From Planctomycetota bacterium (GTDB taxonomy: Bacteria; Planctomycetota; Phycisphaerae; WQYP01), in NCBI GenBank assembly GCA_021805985.1, contig JAJZDN010000004.1, positions 1-64,000 of the forward strand: 64,000 nucleotides of DNA, in the 5' to 3' direction. The translations under genes and the position numbers were made by a program. The notes below the pieces were generated by a model. That model searched no databases, had not been told where the DNA came from, and worked only from the letters and a program-made list of their open reading frames with translations. Positions 1-9,666 of the stretch are shown piece by piece. Within the stretch, counting starts at the first letter, position 1, and each line of letters opens with the position of its first letter.

Positions 1-663
1 GTTATCCCGGCCGTTAACCGGGCCATGGCTCCCGTGACCCACAGGCTGGCCGCCGATGCACTGGTTCCGCCATTTTTTTCACACCCGCACGGCGATAAAC
101 AATTCAAGCCCGGGTTCATGAATGGTTTTGATAACATTGGGGCCGGGGCTGGGCGAAAAATTATTCCCGCTCGCGGTCTGGTGGTGTTGCATCAGGGAGG
201 CAAAAGCAATCCTGTGGTGTATGCCATGTCCACTTTTTATATGGCAGGTGTGCTGGCACTGATCATGCTTGTTACGTGGCTCCTGGTGCGATTGGGGACA
301 CGCAAGCGGGCCGTTACGATTTCAGAGCCATGGGCCGGCGGACTGCGGCACCTGGCTCCGGAGATGACATACAGTGCCACCGGATTTTCCAATCCGGTGC
401 GTGTGATCTTCCGGTCGATTTTCGGGCCGGCGGTCCGCGAGGATTCCAACACAGCCGTCGCCGGGCATTTCCGGACCGCTATTACCAGACAGCGCGATGA
501 TGGATACATTGTAGATCGGCTGTTTCTCCGGCCGTTAACAGGCGCTGTGAGTTATGCCGCCAAACTCCTGGCGCGGATTCATAAGCCCGCCGTGGTCAAT
601 GCGTACGCCGCGTGGGTATTTCTGATATTACTGCTTATTCTGGTTATGAATCGGTTGCTCTGA
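1..663 (+). CDS. HyfB/NuoL-type proton-conducting membrane subunit, 3' part only
   Basis: The frame is open from base 1, so the gene starts outside the window and only its last ~220 codons are seen. A hydrophobic helix lies at about bases 225-295. It is followed by a soluble stretch containing PWAGGLRH and YSATGFSNP, a pattern typical of the C-terminal part of hydrogenase-4 subunit B and related NuoL/MrpA-type ion-translocating subunits. A second helix ends the protein at 590-660. Family knowledge: such subunits move protons or sodium in membrane-bound hydrogenase or Complex I-like assemblies. The partner subunits would lie upstream, so which complex this serves cannot be told. The family call is fairly safe; the exact subunit name is not. 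Confidence 0.7.
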   Translation, partial: VIPAVNRAMAPVTHRLAADALVPPFFSHPHGDKQFKPGFMNGFDNIGAGAGRKIIPARGLVVLHQGGKSNPVVYAMSTFYMAGVLALIMLVTWLLVRLGTRKRAVTISEPWAGGLRHLAPEMTYSATGFSNPVRVIFRSIFGPAVREDSNTAVAGHFRTAITRQRDDGYIVDRLFLRPLTGAVSYAAKLLARIHKPAVVNAYAAWVFLILLLILVMNRLL

Positions 664-707
664 TGGTATGAGAATTTACCTGCGGAGCATAATGAAACGG
701 AGGTGCC

Positions 708-1583
708 ATGAACAAACTCGACAACCGATTCGCCACTGCGTTGAAGAACCTATCTGACGCTCCGCCGCCCTTGGCGGAAGCGATCCGACAGTTCAATGAA
801 ATCTCCGAAACCCCTGATGTGCTGATTTTCAGCCCGGCTTTTACCACGATGGATATTTGCCGCCCGGCGTCGCTTCTGGCATTGACACGCACGCATTGGG
901 CGATTGCAACACAATCGGCCCTGTCCGGTCGCCACAGTGCAGTGGCAGAGGCTGCGGCCGCTTTCGGAAGTGATTATGGCCACACGCTGGCTGTGGAGTT
1001 AAGTATCCTGCTGCTTGACGGTCGTTTAGCGCTACATGGGGCGGGTATTGGACCTGGAGAGCATATTATTTATTTCAACACGGTGATGGAAAAAATATAC
1101 AGAGACGCGGCTTTTTTTTCGCTAAACCAGATCGCATCAGAATCCATCAATGATCGCAGAGTTACTGCTGCGGTCGCACAGGCTATCAGCGGATCGGAAC
1201 TGTCCATGAAATTCAAAAGCGCTCTGGAGCGATTTACCCCGCCCGGGGAAAAGGTGATTTCTTATGTCGCATGGCCTGTGGTATTTGGCGGATTTCATCG
1301 GCAGTTTGCTCCCGCGGCGATGCTGGTGCGGACTTCCCGTTTCCTGATTCTGATTTCAGATGATCCGCCGACTGGCGGACTATTCCACAACCCGCAACAG
1401 AATCTCGGATATGTTGTCACATATATGCCGCTCCAGCACATACGCGGGGTAGCGCTGGGAGGGGACAGCAAATTGACCACCCTGGAAATAAATCTTGCCG
1501 CGGGCCGAACTAGTGAATCCGTCGCGATTCTTGTGCCAAATGAATCAATGTCCGCAGTGGAGCGGGTTGCTGGCCCAGCCTGA
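708..1583 (+). CDS. Unknown protein with a PH-like C-terminal domain
   Basis: A 291-residue protein starting 45 bases after the membrane subunit, with a clear ribosome site (CGGAGG) 6 bases before ATG. No signal peptide or membrane helix is evident. The last ~100 residues (from LVRTSRFLILISDDP) alternate hydrophobic strands in a way that resembles bacterial pleckstrin-homology-like (YokE/bPH) domains; this is pattern reading, not a profile match. The first ~190 residues, mostly helical in appearance, are not recognised. The spacing would allow co-transcription with the preceding proton-pump subunit, but no function is implied by that alone. Confidence 0.6.
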   Translation: MNKLDNRFATALKNLSDAPPPLAEAIRQFNEISETPDVLIFSPAFTTMDICRPASLLALTRTHWAIATQSALSGRHSAVAEAAAAFGSDYGHTLAVELSILLLDGRLALHGAGIGPGEHIIYFNTVMEKIYRDAAFFSLNQIASESINDRRVTAAVAQAISGSELSMKFKSALERFTPPGEKVISYVAWPVVFGGFHRQFAPAAMLVRTSRFLILISDDPPTGGLFHNPQQNLGYVVTYMPLQHIRGVALGGDSKLTTLEINLAAGRTSESVAILVPNESMSAVERVAGPA

Positions 1584-1856
1584 TATCAGAGAATTGTCGC
1601 CCTTTATTGGGTGGTTAGCGAATCCGGGGCTGCGTTGAATTCGCGTTCCGGCCGCAAGCCCGCAACCTGCTTGCCGATCAGGCCTTTATGAAACCGAATC
1701 GCGTTTGGAATCGCGATGATATTAAACTTCATGGAAGTTCCGCGTAGCGTGCAGCATAATCACTGTGCATGATGTGTTTTGGGATGGTTTTGATATGATT
1801 TATGGTCCGTCCGCGAGGCGTGATATAGGTTTAGCATCCGCGAGTGCGGTAGTTAG

Positions 1857-3458
1857 ATGGAAATATGGTCCGTGAAAAAAATATATCTTGAAACTTTTGG
1901 TTGCCAGATGAACGTGCTGGATAGTGAGCTTGTGGAGGGGCAACTGCGGGCGTTGGGGTATGATTTTGTCACTGATAGCCAACAGGCCGATGTGGTGTTG
2001 TATAACACCTGCTCAGTGCGTGAAAAATCAGAACAGAAAGTACTTTCACGCCTGGGCAGGCTGAAGGTGCGCAAGCAAGGTGAACCGGAACTGGTAATCG
2101 GCGTTATTGGATGTATGGCCGAACGCGACGGCTTAGGCATGTTAAAACGGTTGCCGCAGGTGGATTTGCTGTGCGGTCCCGGTGAACTGGACAAACTTCC
2201 CCGATTGCTGGAAAACGTCCTGGCCACGCACCAGCAACAGGCGGCCTTAGCGGGTGACACTGCCCGGCGGTCCGGAACGCTGGCCTCAGCGGGGGAGGAC
2301 CATCTGGAATTGCTGGACTTGTCGCGCAGTTTTTCACCAGAAAAAAACAAATATCAGGCGTATGTCCGGGTGGTGCGCGGCTGCAATAAGTTTTGTACTT
2401 ATTGTGTGGTGCCGTACACCCGTGGGCCGGAAGTCAGCCGATCACCGCAGGCAATTATTGATGAGGCCCGTCGGTTGGTGGATGCTGGGGCGCGGGAAAT
2501 TACTTTGCTGGGCCAAACCGTCAATCATTATGTGTATGAGGATTCCGCTGTTTCCGGTCCATCCGGCCCCCTGCCACGGCGCACCACTTTTGCACAATTG
2601 CTCCAGCAGATGCATGACCAGTTACCGGATCTGCCGCGCCTGCGCTTTATCACTAGTTTCCCGGCAGATTTCGGAGATGATATTCTGCAAACCATGGCTC
2701 ATTGTCCAAGAATATGTCGATATTTACATATCCCGGCACAAAGCGGCTCCAACCGGATACTGAAATTGATGAATCGCGGCTATAGCGTGGAAAGCTATTT
2801 GGAATTGCTGGATCGGGCCAGAAGTTATATGCCAGGAATTGCCATCGTGGGTGATTTTATCGTGGGTTTTCCTACGGAGACCGATGCGGATTATCAGGCC
2901 ACGCGGGAATTGGCGGCCCGGGCGAGATATAAAAATGCGTACATTTTCAAGTATTCGCCCCGGCCAGGCACTGTGGCTATCCGGCGGCATGAAGATGATG
3001 TCCCCGAGGCGGTGAAGCGGTCCCGCCATCAGGATCTGCTCAACTTTCAAAACGATATTTGCGAACAATTAAATCGCGAACTTATCAATTCTACTGCAGA
3101 GGTATTATGCGAAGGCCCCAGCGGCTGGGAGCAACCGGCCGAATCGGTCATCGCGGGTGCTCTAAAGGGCGTTCCCGAGGCGAAAGCCCAGGGCCCGCGC
3201 ATTGAGCTTGGTGTACGCTTGGCCGGTGCTATGCGAAACGCCGATCCCCGATTCGAGGATTCAACGTTCAGTGCGGCAGCAGGGGCTATTCAATTAACGG
3301 GCCGTACCACAGCGGACCAGATCGTAGTATTTGACGGCCCGGCGAATCTAGAGGGGAAAATTGTGCCGGTGAAGCTTTGCGTGGTCCATGGATTGACCAT
3401 TTTTGGCAGACACGCAGCCAGGGCAAATGTGCTACCTGAGCCAATTGCCGCCATGTAA
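1857..3458 (+). CDS. miaB: tRNA-2-methylthio-N6-dimethylallyladenosine synthase
   Basis: MiaB adds the 2-methylthio group to i6A37 in tRNAs that read U-starting codons, using two iron-sulfur clusters and SAM. The N-terminal methylthiotransferase domain carries the three expected cysteines (TFGCQMN, YNTCSVRE, GVIGCMAE). The radical-SAM motif CNKFCTYC lies near residue 175, followed by VGFPTETDADY, and a C-terminal TRAM-like RNA-binding region closes the protein. At 533 residues it is longer than the usual ~440-480; the excess sits in the last ~130 residues, around the TRAM domain. The ATG at 1857 lacks a good ribosome site; a GTG at 1872 (VKKIYLETFG) is an alternative start. The sigma factor gene follows after 160 bases. 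Confidence 0.93.
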   Translation: MEIWSVKKIYLETFGCQMNVLDSELVEGQLRALGYDFVTDSQQADVVLYNTCSVREKSEQKVLSRLGRLKVRKQGEPELVIGVIGCMAERDGLGMLKRLPQVDLLCGPGELDKLPRLLENVLATHQQQAALAGDTARRSGTLASAGEDHLELLDLSRSFSPEKNKYQAYVRVVRGCNKFCTYCVVPYTRGPEVSRSPQAIIDEARRLVDAGAREITLLGQTVNHYVYEDSAVSGPSGPLPRRTTFAQLLQQMHDQLPDLPRLRFITSFPADFGDDILQTMAHCPRICRYLHIPAQSGSNRILKLMNRGYSVESYLELLDRARSYMPGIAIVGDFIVGFPTETDADYQATRELAARARYKNAYIFKYSPRPGTVAIRRHEDDVPEAVKRSRHQDLLNFQNDICEQLNRELINSTAEVLCEGPSGWEQPAESVIAGALKGVPEAKAQGPRIELGVRLAGAMRNADPRFEDSTFSAAAGAIQLTGRTTADQIVVFDGPANLEGKIVPVKLCVVHGLTIFGRHAARANVLPEPIAAM

Positions 3459-3620
3459 ATTTATGGGACTGCGTGGGGCAGAAAATTATTTCATTTATCA
3501 CTTGCTAAGTACCGATAGAAGTTTGTACATTATCAGGTGGCTGGTTCTACGTTTTACGCATCTGAACCAGCTCGTTGAGAAAAAACTTGGTCCAGAAGGG
3601 TATTGAAGGGAGAACGTCTC

Positions 3621-4502
3621 ATGGCACATGAACTTGATTTGCAGTGGTACCTTGAAGAGATACGCCGGTTTCCGCTATTAACGCCTGAGCAGGAGCGGGC
3701 ATTAACACGGCAAATCCGCGAACGGGGCGATCCAGCTTCCCGGCAGGAAATGATTCGTTGCAATTTGCGCCTCGTGGTCAGTATCGCCCGGCGGTATGTG
3801 CGCCGGGGCGTGGCGTTAATTGATCTGGTCGCGGAAGGCAATATCGGTTTGGTGCGTGCCGTAGATTTATTTGATCCGGAAAAAGAGGTGCGATTCAGCA
3901 CGTACGCCACATGGTGGGTGCGGCAAGCCATACGCAAAGCATTAATGCTCGATTCCCGGCCCATCCGTCTGCCGGCGTATATGAGCCAGCGCATCGCACG
4001 TTTGCACGGCGAAACCACCAGCAGCCGCGATGGCAACGGCGAAGCTGTATCCGATGTAGAACTCGCCACCCGGATGCATTTAACCGCCTCGATGGTGGCG
4101 GCAGCGCGTAAAGCGTCCTGCACCATGTATGCAGTGGGAGGGACCTCCGACGGCGGTGATGATAATTCCGTCGCGGTGCATGAGTTGCTGGAAGATCTCC
4201 GCACACCGGCTCCGGAAGCAGCGGTAGAGCATGGCGAGTTGGCGCGGGTGATTGAACTTACCTTGACTCATCTGGAACCCCGCGAGGCGTTTATTTTACG
4301 CCTGCGTAACGGCATTGGCGTAAGTGGCACGTTTACACTCGACCAGATCGCCGCACGCCTGGGTGTTACGCGGGAGCGTGTACGGCAGATTGAAATGGCA
4401 GCGCTGAAAAAATTAAGCCATCTGCTGCAAGGCCAGGAGTATCTCCTGGATCACACAGCCAAGCATCTGGGCAAGGGCGTGCGGCAAGTGGCGATGGCAT
4501 AG
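3621..4502 (+). CDS. Sigma-70 family RNA polymerase sigma factor (small, group 2/3 type)
   Basis: A 293-residue primary-like sigma factor without region 1.1. Region 1.2 starts at LQWYLEEIRRFPLLTPEQE, region 2 holds [17 protein letters not shown] and [16 protein letters not shown] (-10 recognition and melting), and region 4 ends in [18 protein letters not shown] (-35 recognition). I chose ATG 3621 because AAGGGAG stands 8-9 bases before it; the longer frame from TTG 3603 would place the ribosome site inside the gene. The housekeeping sigma factor is a separate gene at 55665, so this is an alternative one, perhaps for stress or stationary phase. No anti-sigma gene adjoins it, and the next gene, proS, is convergent. 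Confidence 0.88.
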   Translation: MAHELDLQWYLEEIRRFPLLTPEQERALTRQIRERGDPASRQEMIRCNLRLVVSIARRYVRRGVALIDLVAEGNIGLVRAVDLFDPEKEVRFSTYATWWVRQAIRKALMLDSRPIRLPAYMSQRIARLHGETTSSRDGNGEAVSDVELATRMHLTASMVAAARKASCTMYAVGGTSDGGDDNSVAVHELLEDLRTPAPEAAVEHGELARVIELTLTHLEPREAFILRLRNGIGVSGTFTLDQIAARLGVTRERVRQIEMAALKKLSHLLQGQEYLLDHTAKHLGKGVRQVAMA

Positions 4503-4528
4503 GGGCTGGCCAACGTTCTGCTGCGTGC

Positions 4529-6262
4529 CTACGCCTGAACCAGCTTTACAACGTGTTCGACAATCATGTCGATATTGACCATTTCGGGTTCTTTTTTGCA
4601 TCGCTCTTTGAGTTCCACCTGTCCGGCGGCTAAAGATTTATCCCCTAATACAATCCGCAGTGGAATACCGATCAGATCGGCGTCTTTGAATTTTACGCCG
4701 GGCCGCTGGTCGCGGTCATCCACCAGCACATCAATATGGCGGGCCGAGAATTCTTTATGCAAGCGGTCCGCGACCTCCCGGGCTTGGCCGTCGTATTTGA
4801 TGGGCGTAATAATCACATGGAAGGGTGCGATGGCCATGGGCCAACGGATGCCGTCCGCATCAGAAAGTGTTTCCAATGCGCCAACTAAAATACGCCCCGG
4901 CCCGATGCCATAGCACCCCATGATAATGCTGTGGCTCTGTTGTTTATCATCGCTGTAAACAGCACCCAGAGCGTCGCTGTATTTGGTGCCGAGTTTAAAT
5001 ACGTGCCCCAGTTCAATGCCTTTGCTGAAAATCAAATCGGTGCCGTTGGGGGCTTTATCTTCAGTGGTGACATTGCGGATATCCGCGATAATCGCCTTGG
5101 CCTGCATATCGGCTGACAGATGTTGTTTCCAGTTGAAATTTGTCACATGCCAATGCCATTCGTTGGCACCGGAGGTAGCGTCGGCGATCAGCAGGGCGTC
5201 GGGGTCAATAATCAATTCTGCCTGAATGGTGTTGGCAACATGCGGCCCGACGTAGCCGATGACAAAACCCGCTGCCTTGGCTGCCGCTTCATCGGCGAGT
5301 TCCACGGGGCCGGCGATGCGACGAATTTTGGCTTCATTAATTTCATGGTCACCGCGGACGCACGCGACAATCCATTTTCCAGTCTTGGCGTCGCCCGCGC
5401 GAAACACCAAGGTCTTGATCATTTGTGAGCTTTGGACGTTTAGCATTTTGCAGACCGCATCAATAGCAGCGGCATCGGGCGTGTGGACTTTGTTTAATTT
5501 CGCCTCGGGCGTTTGCGGAGCTGCGGAAAATGCCGGTAAAGGGGTGCTTCGGCCCGCGCGTTCCAGATTGGCCGCCCAGGAATTATCCGCAGCCCGCACA
5601 ACAATATCTTCCCCGGCTTCGCACGGGCAGATAAATTCATGGCTGGCATCGCCGCCAATGGGGCCGCTTTCAGCTTCGACCGGAATGGCGGGAATGCCGC
5701 AGCGCTGGAAAATTTTTACATAAGCATCGTACATATCATGATAAGTGCGATCCAGGCTTTCCAGTGAACTGTGAAAGCTGTAGGCATCTTTCATGAAAAA
5801 TTCCCGCACGCGCAACATACCGTTGCGCGGCCGAGCCTCATCACGGAACTTGGTTTGAATTTGATAAAGCGTGATGGGCAGTTGTTTATGGCTGCTGACA
5901 TAGGCCTTAACAAGTTCGGTAACGCATTCTTCATGCGTGGGGCCTAGAATCATTTCCGTGCCTTTTCGATCTTTGAGCTTAAAAAGCAGTGCACCATAAT
6001 CAAAATAACGGCCGGTCTGTTTCCATAAGTCCGCCGGCAGCAGGGCGGGCATGTGTATTTCCTCGGCATTAATGGCGTTCATTTCCTGGCGGATAATGGC
6101 GTTTATCTTCTGCATGGCCCGCCAGCCCAACGGCAGCCAGTCATACACCCCGGCGCTGATGCGGCGGATTAAGCCCGCGCGTATCATAAGTTTATGCGAG
6201 AGAATATCCGCGTCGGTCGGGGCTTCGCGGCTCGTGGGAATTAAGGTGCGGGACCAATACAT
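4529..6262 (-). CDS. proS: Proline--tRNA ligase, bacterial type with editing domain
   Basis: Class II aminoacyl-tRNA synthetase that charges tRNA-Pro. In order: N-terminal MYWSRTLIPTSREAP, motif 1 region around the IRAGLIRRISAGVYDWLPLG stretch, motif 2 (TKFRDEARPRNGMLRVREF), an inserted YbaK-type editing domain (about residues 220-380, with KTLVF and RGDHEINE), motif 3 (CYGIGPGRILVGALE), and an anticodon-binding domain ending in VVKLVQA. Start chosen at ATG 6262: residues before it do not resemble the family, and GGAG occurs 9-13 bases upstream. That gives 577 residues, normal for this type. A large imperfect hairpin at 6520-6595 lies upstream. Confidence 0.95.
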   Translation of the reverse strand: MYWSRTLIPTSREAPTDADILSHKLMIRAGLIRRISAGVYDWLPLGWRAMQKINAIIRQEMNAINAEEIHMPALLPADLWKQTGRYFDYGALLFKLKDRKGTEMILGPTHEECVTELVKAYVSSHKQLPITLYQIQTKFRDEARPRNGMLRVREFFMKDAYSFHSSLESLDRTYHDMYDAYVKIFQRCGIPAIPVEAESGPIGGDASHEFICPCEAGEDIVVRAADNSWAANLERAGRSTPLPAFSAAPQTPEAKLNKVHTPDAAAIDAVCKMLNVQSSQMIKTLVFRAGDAKTGKWIVACVRGDHEINEAKIRRIAGPVELADEAAAKAAGFVIGYVGPHVANTIQAELIIDPDALLIADATSGANEWHWHVTNFNWKQHLSADMQAKAIIADIRNVTTEDKAPNGTDLIFSKGIELGHVFKLGTKYSDALGAVYSDDKQQSHSIIMGCYGIGPGRILVGALETLSDADGIRWPMAIAPFHVIITPIKYDGQAREVADRLHKEFSARHIDVLVDDRDQRPGVKFKDADLIGIPLRIVLGDKSLAAGQVELKERCKKEPEMVNIDMIVEHVVKLVQA

Positions 6263-6608
6263 CGGGGAGTACTCCAAAAACATCCAAAGAGCCATCAACG
6301 GCAAGCCGCTAAGGCCCGCCGCCGAATATAGCGTCAGCAGTTTGTATAAGCACACCGACTTAATTGCAAGCGGTGCGGCACCGCGTGACGCCGGAAAGCC
6401 TGCGCCCATTTCCGCTCCGCTCCACACCGTAGCCCAGGAATACTTCACCCGGGAGCCTGTCCGGGTAATCGCAGGGATGTGACGGCGTGATTATTGGTCT
6501 CTTGGGGAGCATCGCGTGATAGAGCACCATGGTGATAACCCGGTGGTTGGTCGGCGGCACTGGATCAACCACCGGATTTAACATCCGGTGCTCTACAAGA
6601 AGTGGCAT
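6263..6608 (-). other. Leader/intergenic stretch between GH35 gene and proS
   Basis: About 345 bases without a convincing gene. The part next to proS (6263-6448) is an open extension of the proS frame but does not look like synthetase sequence. The part next to the hydrolase gene holds the long inverted repeat listed at 6520-6595. I looked for a T-box leader, since proS is downstream, and saw no T-box consensus sequence. Confidence 0.5.
6520..6595. repeat. Long inverted repeat (two-step stem, 76 bp)
   Basis: The outer arms TAGAGCACC (6520-6528) and GGTGCTCTA (6587-6595) are perfectly complementary. The inner arms CCGGTGGTTG (6540-6549) and CAACCACCGG (6566-6575) are also perfectly complementary. 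The two 11-base segments between them are unpaired and equal in length, so the whole could fold as one long hairpin with a symmetric internal loop. It is intergenic, downstream of the GH35 gene and upstream of proS on the minus strand. There is no T-run beside it, so a simple terminator is unlikely. Confidence 0.75.
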
Positions 6609-9608
6609 TCATTTTCCGGTTGCACAGGTCAATATCACATCGCGCCGTGCGGCAGCATTTTCCAGTACCAGTTTCACGTGCAGCGGCGATCGGCCGGATT
6701 CGTCAAAGACTTTCAGTATATTGGTTCCTGGCTTCAAGTAGCAGGAAGGCATATATAACCCTAGGGTCATCACCGGATCGGGGTACCGGCCCAGGTTATG
6801 GCCGTTGAGCCACATATAACCGCCACCGCAATAACCCCAAGCCGCCCGCAGCACAGGATGTTCGCCATGACTGTAATGAGGTAGTGTGAACGTGCTGCGG
6901 TAGTAGCAGGGGGCATCAGGAGCATGGGTAAAGGCCTGCCAGTGGGAACCCGTATCCACGCGCCCGCCGTGCATACGCCAAGATGTGATCAACCCCTGAT
7001 CTTTGACGGCTGATTTGTACTGATAGTGTTCAAAGCCCAATGTGGGAAAAGCCTTTAATGGCTTGCCATGCGTGGGAACCAGCACGCTTAAAATGTTGCC
7101 GGATTGGTGATGCCAGAATTGTGCGGCCCGACGGCCGGACCGAGTTTTAGTCCGGATGACGGCGAGGCGCGTAGAATTAAAGACGACTACAGAACCACGG
7201 GGAAGATTTTTCCAGCGCAGCACCAGATGATCGGCGGTAATCTCGGGCAATCCTACACGAAGCCAAATCGCTCCTTGGCCGGAGGGTATTAAGCCCGGCA
7301 CTTTGGGTAACGGCTTGAATTTTGCCATGTTTCCGCGGTCTTCCATGACCTGCATGAGGGCGTTGAGGTGCGGCACGGTAAGGCGGCGGTAAGACCAGCC
7401 GGTAATGCCGCCGAGCTTAATAGGTTCAAATTGTGTCGTAAAGTGCATGAGCCGCACGGGCCCCCAAAGGCCTTTTTGGGCAATGGCGGCAAACGGCCCC
7501 GAATAAGTCCAGTGCTTGCGCCGACCGTCACAGATCGTCAAAATCGCCAGTGTGTTAAGTCCCGCCTTTAATTTAATATTGGCAGTATGGCCGGAAATAT
7601 CCGTTTGCAACTGGCCATTGGCAAATACTTCACCCCAGTCTTTGACGAATTGGATTTTCAGTTCGTAGGCTCCGGCGGTGGGAACGGTAACCTGAGTGCG
7701 GTACCATTCATAAGAACCGGGATAATCATCGGCACCCATGGGCAGAGGATTCGGCACGGCCAGCCATTTCTGGGCGTTAAAGCCGGCGCGGGCGGGCGTA
7801 TCCGCCAATCGCATTTGCCAATGCTCCAAGGCCGGCGCGGTGGGCGGCACTGGCACGCCAGCATTGGGCGGGGCGGTGAAAAGCAGCGGCATATTGGATG
7901 CGGTATATAACTTTGCTGCAGTTATTGACACGTTAAGCGGTTCGGTCGTCTGCAAACGCAGGGAATTGTTTTGACGTGTCAGCGTGCCGGCGTACTGGGG
8001 ACCAAAAATAATTACGCGTTGGCCCGCATTGTGGAGGAACCAGGTGCGCCGGGCCAAATCGCGGCGCACCACAAAAATTCGCAAACTTCGGTGGCGAACC
8101 GTCAAGTTGTAAATTTTAATCCCGTGTGCGGGAATATTGGTACGGAGAGAATATTGATGGGTAAAAACGCCCGCTTCTTTAAATCCCGGAGATCGGGTCG
8201 TCGGACCGGCTGCCTGTTGATTAAAGCGAAGAAGTATCGGTGAATTGGGCGGTCCGTAGGCGACCATACTGGTGACACTACCCTGATGCACAATCCGTAG
8301 AATCCGGGCGCAGCCATGCTGGAGAACAAAGTAGCGGTTTAACGCAAACTTGCTGACCATGGGGAAAAGATGTTGTGGCGGAATGGAAATCAGGCATCCA
8401 CCGGGAGGGGTGCAGGTGACCGTGCGGGGAGAAAGATTTTGAAAAAAATCGATGCGTCCATACGGGCTGACCCGGCAGAAGGTGTGCACGCCCCTGGGAA
8501 GGCCTGGAATATTAATCCCGACATTGATGCTGGTTTCCAGAATTTTCTGAAATGAGCGGGCGAAATCGTTGACGAATTTATAGTGATAATATAAGGCTCT
8601 TAGATCACCGGCTTGCCCGATGGGCGCGGCAAAATCATAGCTGGCTTTGTTAACGTTGTCATAAAAATGCGATGGCGTTGTACCGCCCACAGCCAGATAT
8701 ACATCGTACCCGTTGCCGCCGTAGCCGATAACGTGCCACGGAGCCTGATAGGTCAACACGTGCTGCCCCGGCGCGCGGTGGCGATAGTCGGTGAACCATC
8801 CGGACCACATTTCCGTGGTGAACCAGGGGCTGGTGCGGCCTTGGGATGGCCATGGCCCGACGCCCGCAGGACTGGCACCATGGTGCTGACCGCTGAAAAA
8901 CATGGGCACGGTGATGCCCAGAGAGACGGCTTTGTGATAAAGAAACTGATAATAACGGTTGGGTAAAACAGCACCCCAGCCGGCACTATCTTCATTTTCC
9001 AATTGCACCATAATCACTGGGCCGCCATGCGTGATTTGATTGGAAGCGACGATCGGTAAAAGTTTGTCAAAATACCCGCCTACAGCGTGCAGAAATGGCG
9101 CATCACCCTCCCGGATGTCCAAAGCGGGAATAAATTTCAACCAAATTGGCAAACCACCGCTGTTCCATTCGCCGTTACAGTATGGCCCGACACGCAAAAT
9201 GGCATAAAAGCCCATTTTTTTAACCAGGTTCAGAAACGCCGCCAGATTTCTTCGACCATGAAACTTGAATTGTCCCTTTCGCGGTTCCTGATAGCTCCAA
9301 AATATGTACGTTTGTACACAGTTAAAACCATCCCGTTTCATTTTCATCAGCCGATTTTTCCATAACGCTCTGGGCACACGCTCATAATGCAGCGAACCGG
9401 AAGCTAGAAAAACTCGTTTGCCGTTAATGATAAAGCCCCGGCCGTCAAAGTTGATAAACTTCCCAGCATTGCCCTGCGGCGGGAAAAAAGAAGCACGTGC
9501 ACGGTGGGGCGGCAACACGCTGATGGTCAAAAACAATATGACCAGCGTCAAGTGATAAAAGAGCGGTGTTGTCTTTTTATGCGGTCGATTGATCATTGGT
9601 TGTGTCAT
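6609..9608 (-). CDS. Glycoside hydrolase family 35 beta-galactosidase, exported
   Basis: A 999-residue protein with an N-terminal hydrophobic signal (residues ~15-40). The GH35 catalytic barrel follows: SGSLHYERVPRALWKNRL, VQTYIFWSYQEPRKGQF, then RVGPYCNGEWNSGGLPIWL with the acid/base glutamate region, MVQLENED, and TTEMWSGWFTDY carrying the likely nucleophile. The C-terminal ~500 residues are beta-rich with jelly-roll-like modules (SYEWYRTQVTVP, GYMWLNGHNLGRY) as in plant and bacterial GH35 enzymes. Family knowledge: GH35 enzymes remove terminal beta-galactose from galactans and related glycans. It is the last gene of the minus-strand sugar locus (15742 to 6609) and probably acts in the periplasm. 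Confidence 0.93.
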   Translation of the reverse strand: MTQPMINRPHKKTTPLFYHLTLVILFLTISVLPPHRARASFFPPQGNAGKFINFDGRGFIINGKRVFLASGSLHYERVPRALWKNRLMKMKRDGFNCVQTYIFWSYQEPRKGQFKFHGRRNLAAFLNLVKKMGFYAILRVGPYCNGEWNSGGLPIWLKFIPALDIREGDAPFLHAVGGYFDKLLPIVASNQITHGGPVIMVQLENEDSAGWGAVLPNRYYQFLYHKAVSLGITVPMFFSGQHHGASPAGVGPWPSQGRTSPWFTTEMWSGWFTDYRHRAPGQHVLTYQAPWHVIGYGGNGYDVYLAVGGTTPSHFYDNVNKASYDFAAPIGQAGDLRALYYHYKFVNDFARSFQKILETSINVGINIPGLPRGVHTFCRVSPYGRIDFFQNLSPRTVTCTPPGGCLISIPPQHLFPMVSKFALNRYFVLQHGCARILRIVHQGSVTSMVAYGPPNSPILLRFNQQAAGPTTRSPGFKEAGVFTHQYSLRTNIPAHGIKIYNLTVRHRSLRIFVVRRDLARRTWFLHNAGQRVIIFGPQYAGTLTRQNNSLRLQTTEPLNVSITAAKLYTASNMPLLFTAPPNAGVPVPPTAPALEHWQMRLADTPARAGFNAQKWLAVPNPLPMGADDYPGSYEWYRTQVTVPTAGAYELKIQFVKDWGEVFANGQLQTDISGHTANIKLKAGLNTLAILTICDGRRKHWTYSGPFAAIAQKGLWGPVRLMHFTTQFEPIKLGGITGWSYRRLTVPHLNALMQVMEDRGNMAKFKPLPKVPGLIPSGQGAIWLRVGLPEITADHLVLRWKNLPRGSVVVFNSTRLAVIRTKTRSGRRAAQFWHHQSGNILSVLVPTHGKPLKAFPTLGFEHYQYKSAVKDQGLITSWRMHGGRVDTGSHWQAFTHAPDAPCYYRSTFTLPHYSHGEHPVLRAAWGYCGGGYMWLNGHNLGRYPDPVMTLGLYMPSCYLKPGTNILKVFDESGRSPLHVKLVLENAAARRDVILTCATGK

Positions 9609-9666
9609 GGCGAAATGTAATCCTTGTGCTGAGCATGCGCTTTGTATGGGCGATGCGGTGCAACCG

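Noticed and set aside
3554-4204. Long minus-strand open frame (216 codons) inside the sigma factor gene
   Set aside because: Shadow of a well-supported gene; its composition is Ser/Arg/Thr-rich and matches nothing.
6263-6608. T-box or other amino-acid leader before proS
   Set aside because: No T-box consensus, no specifier stem, and no terminator with a T-run.
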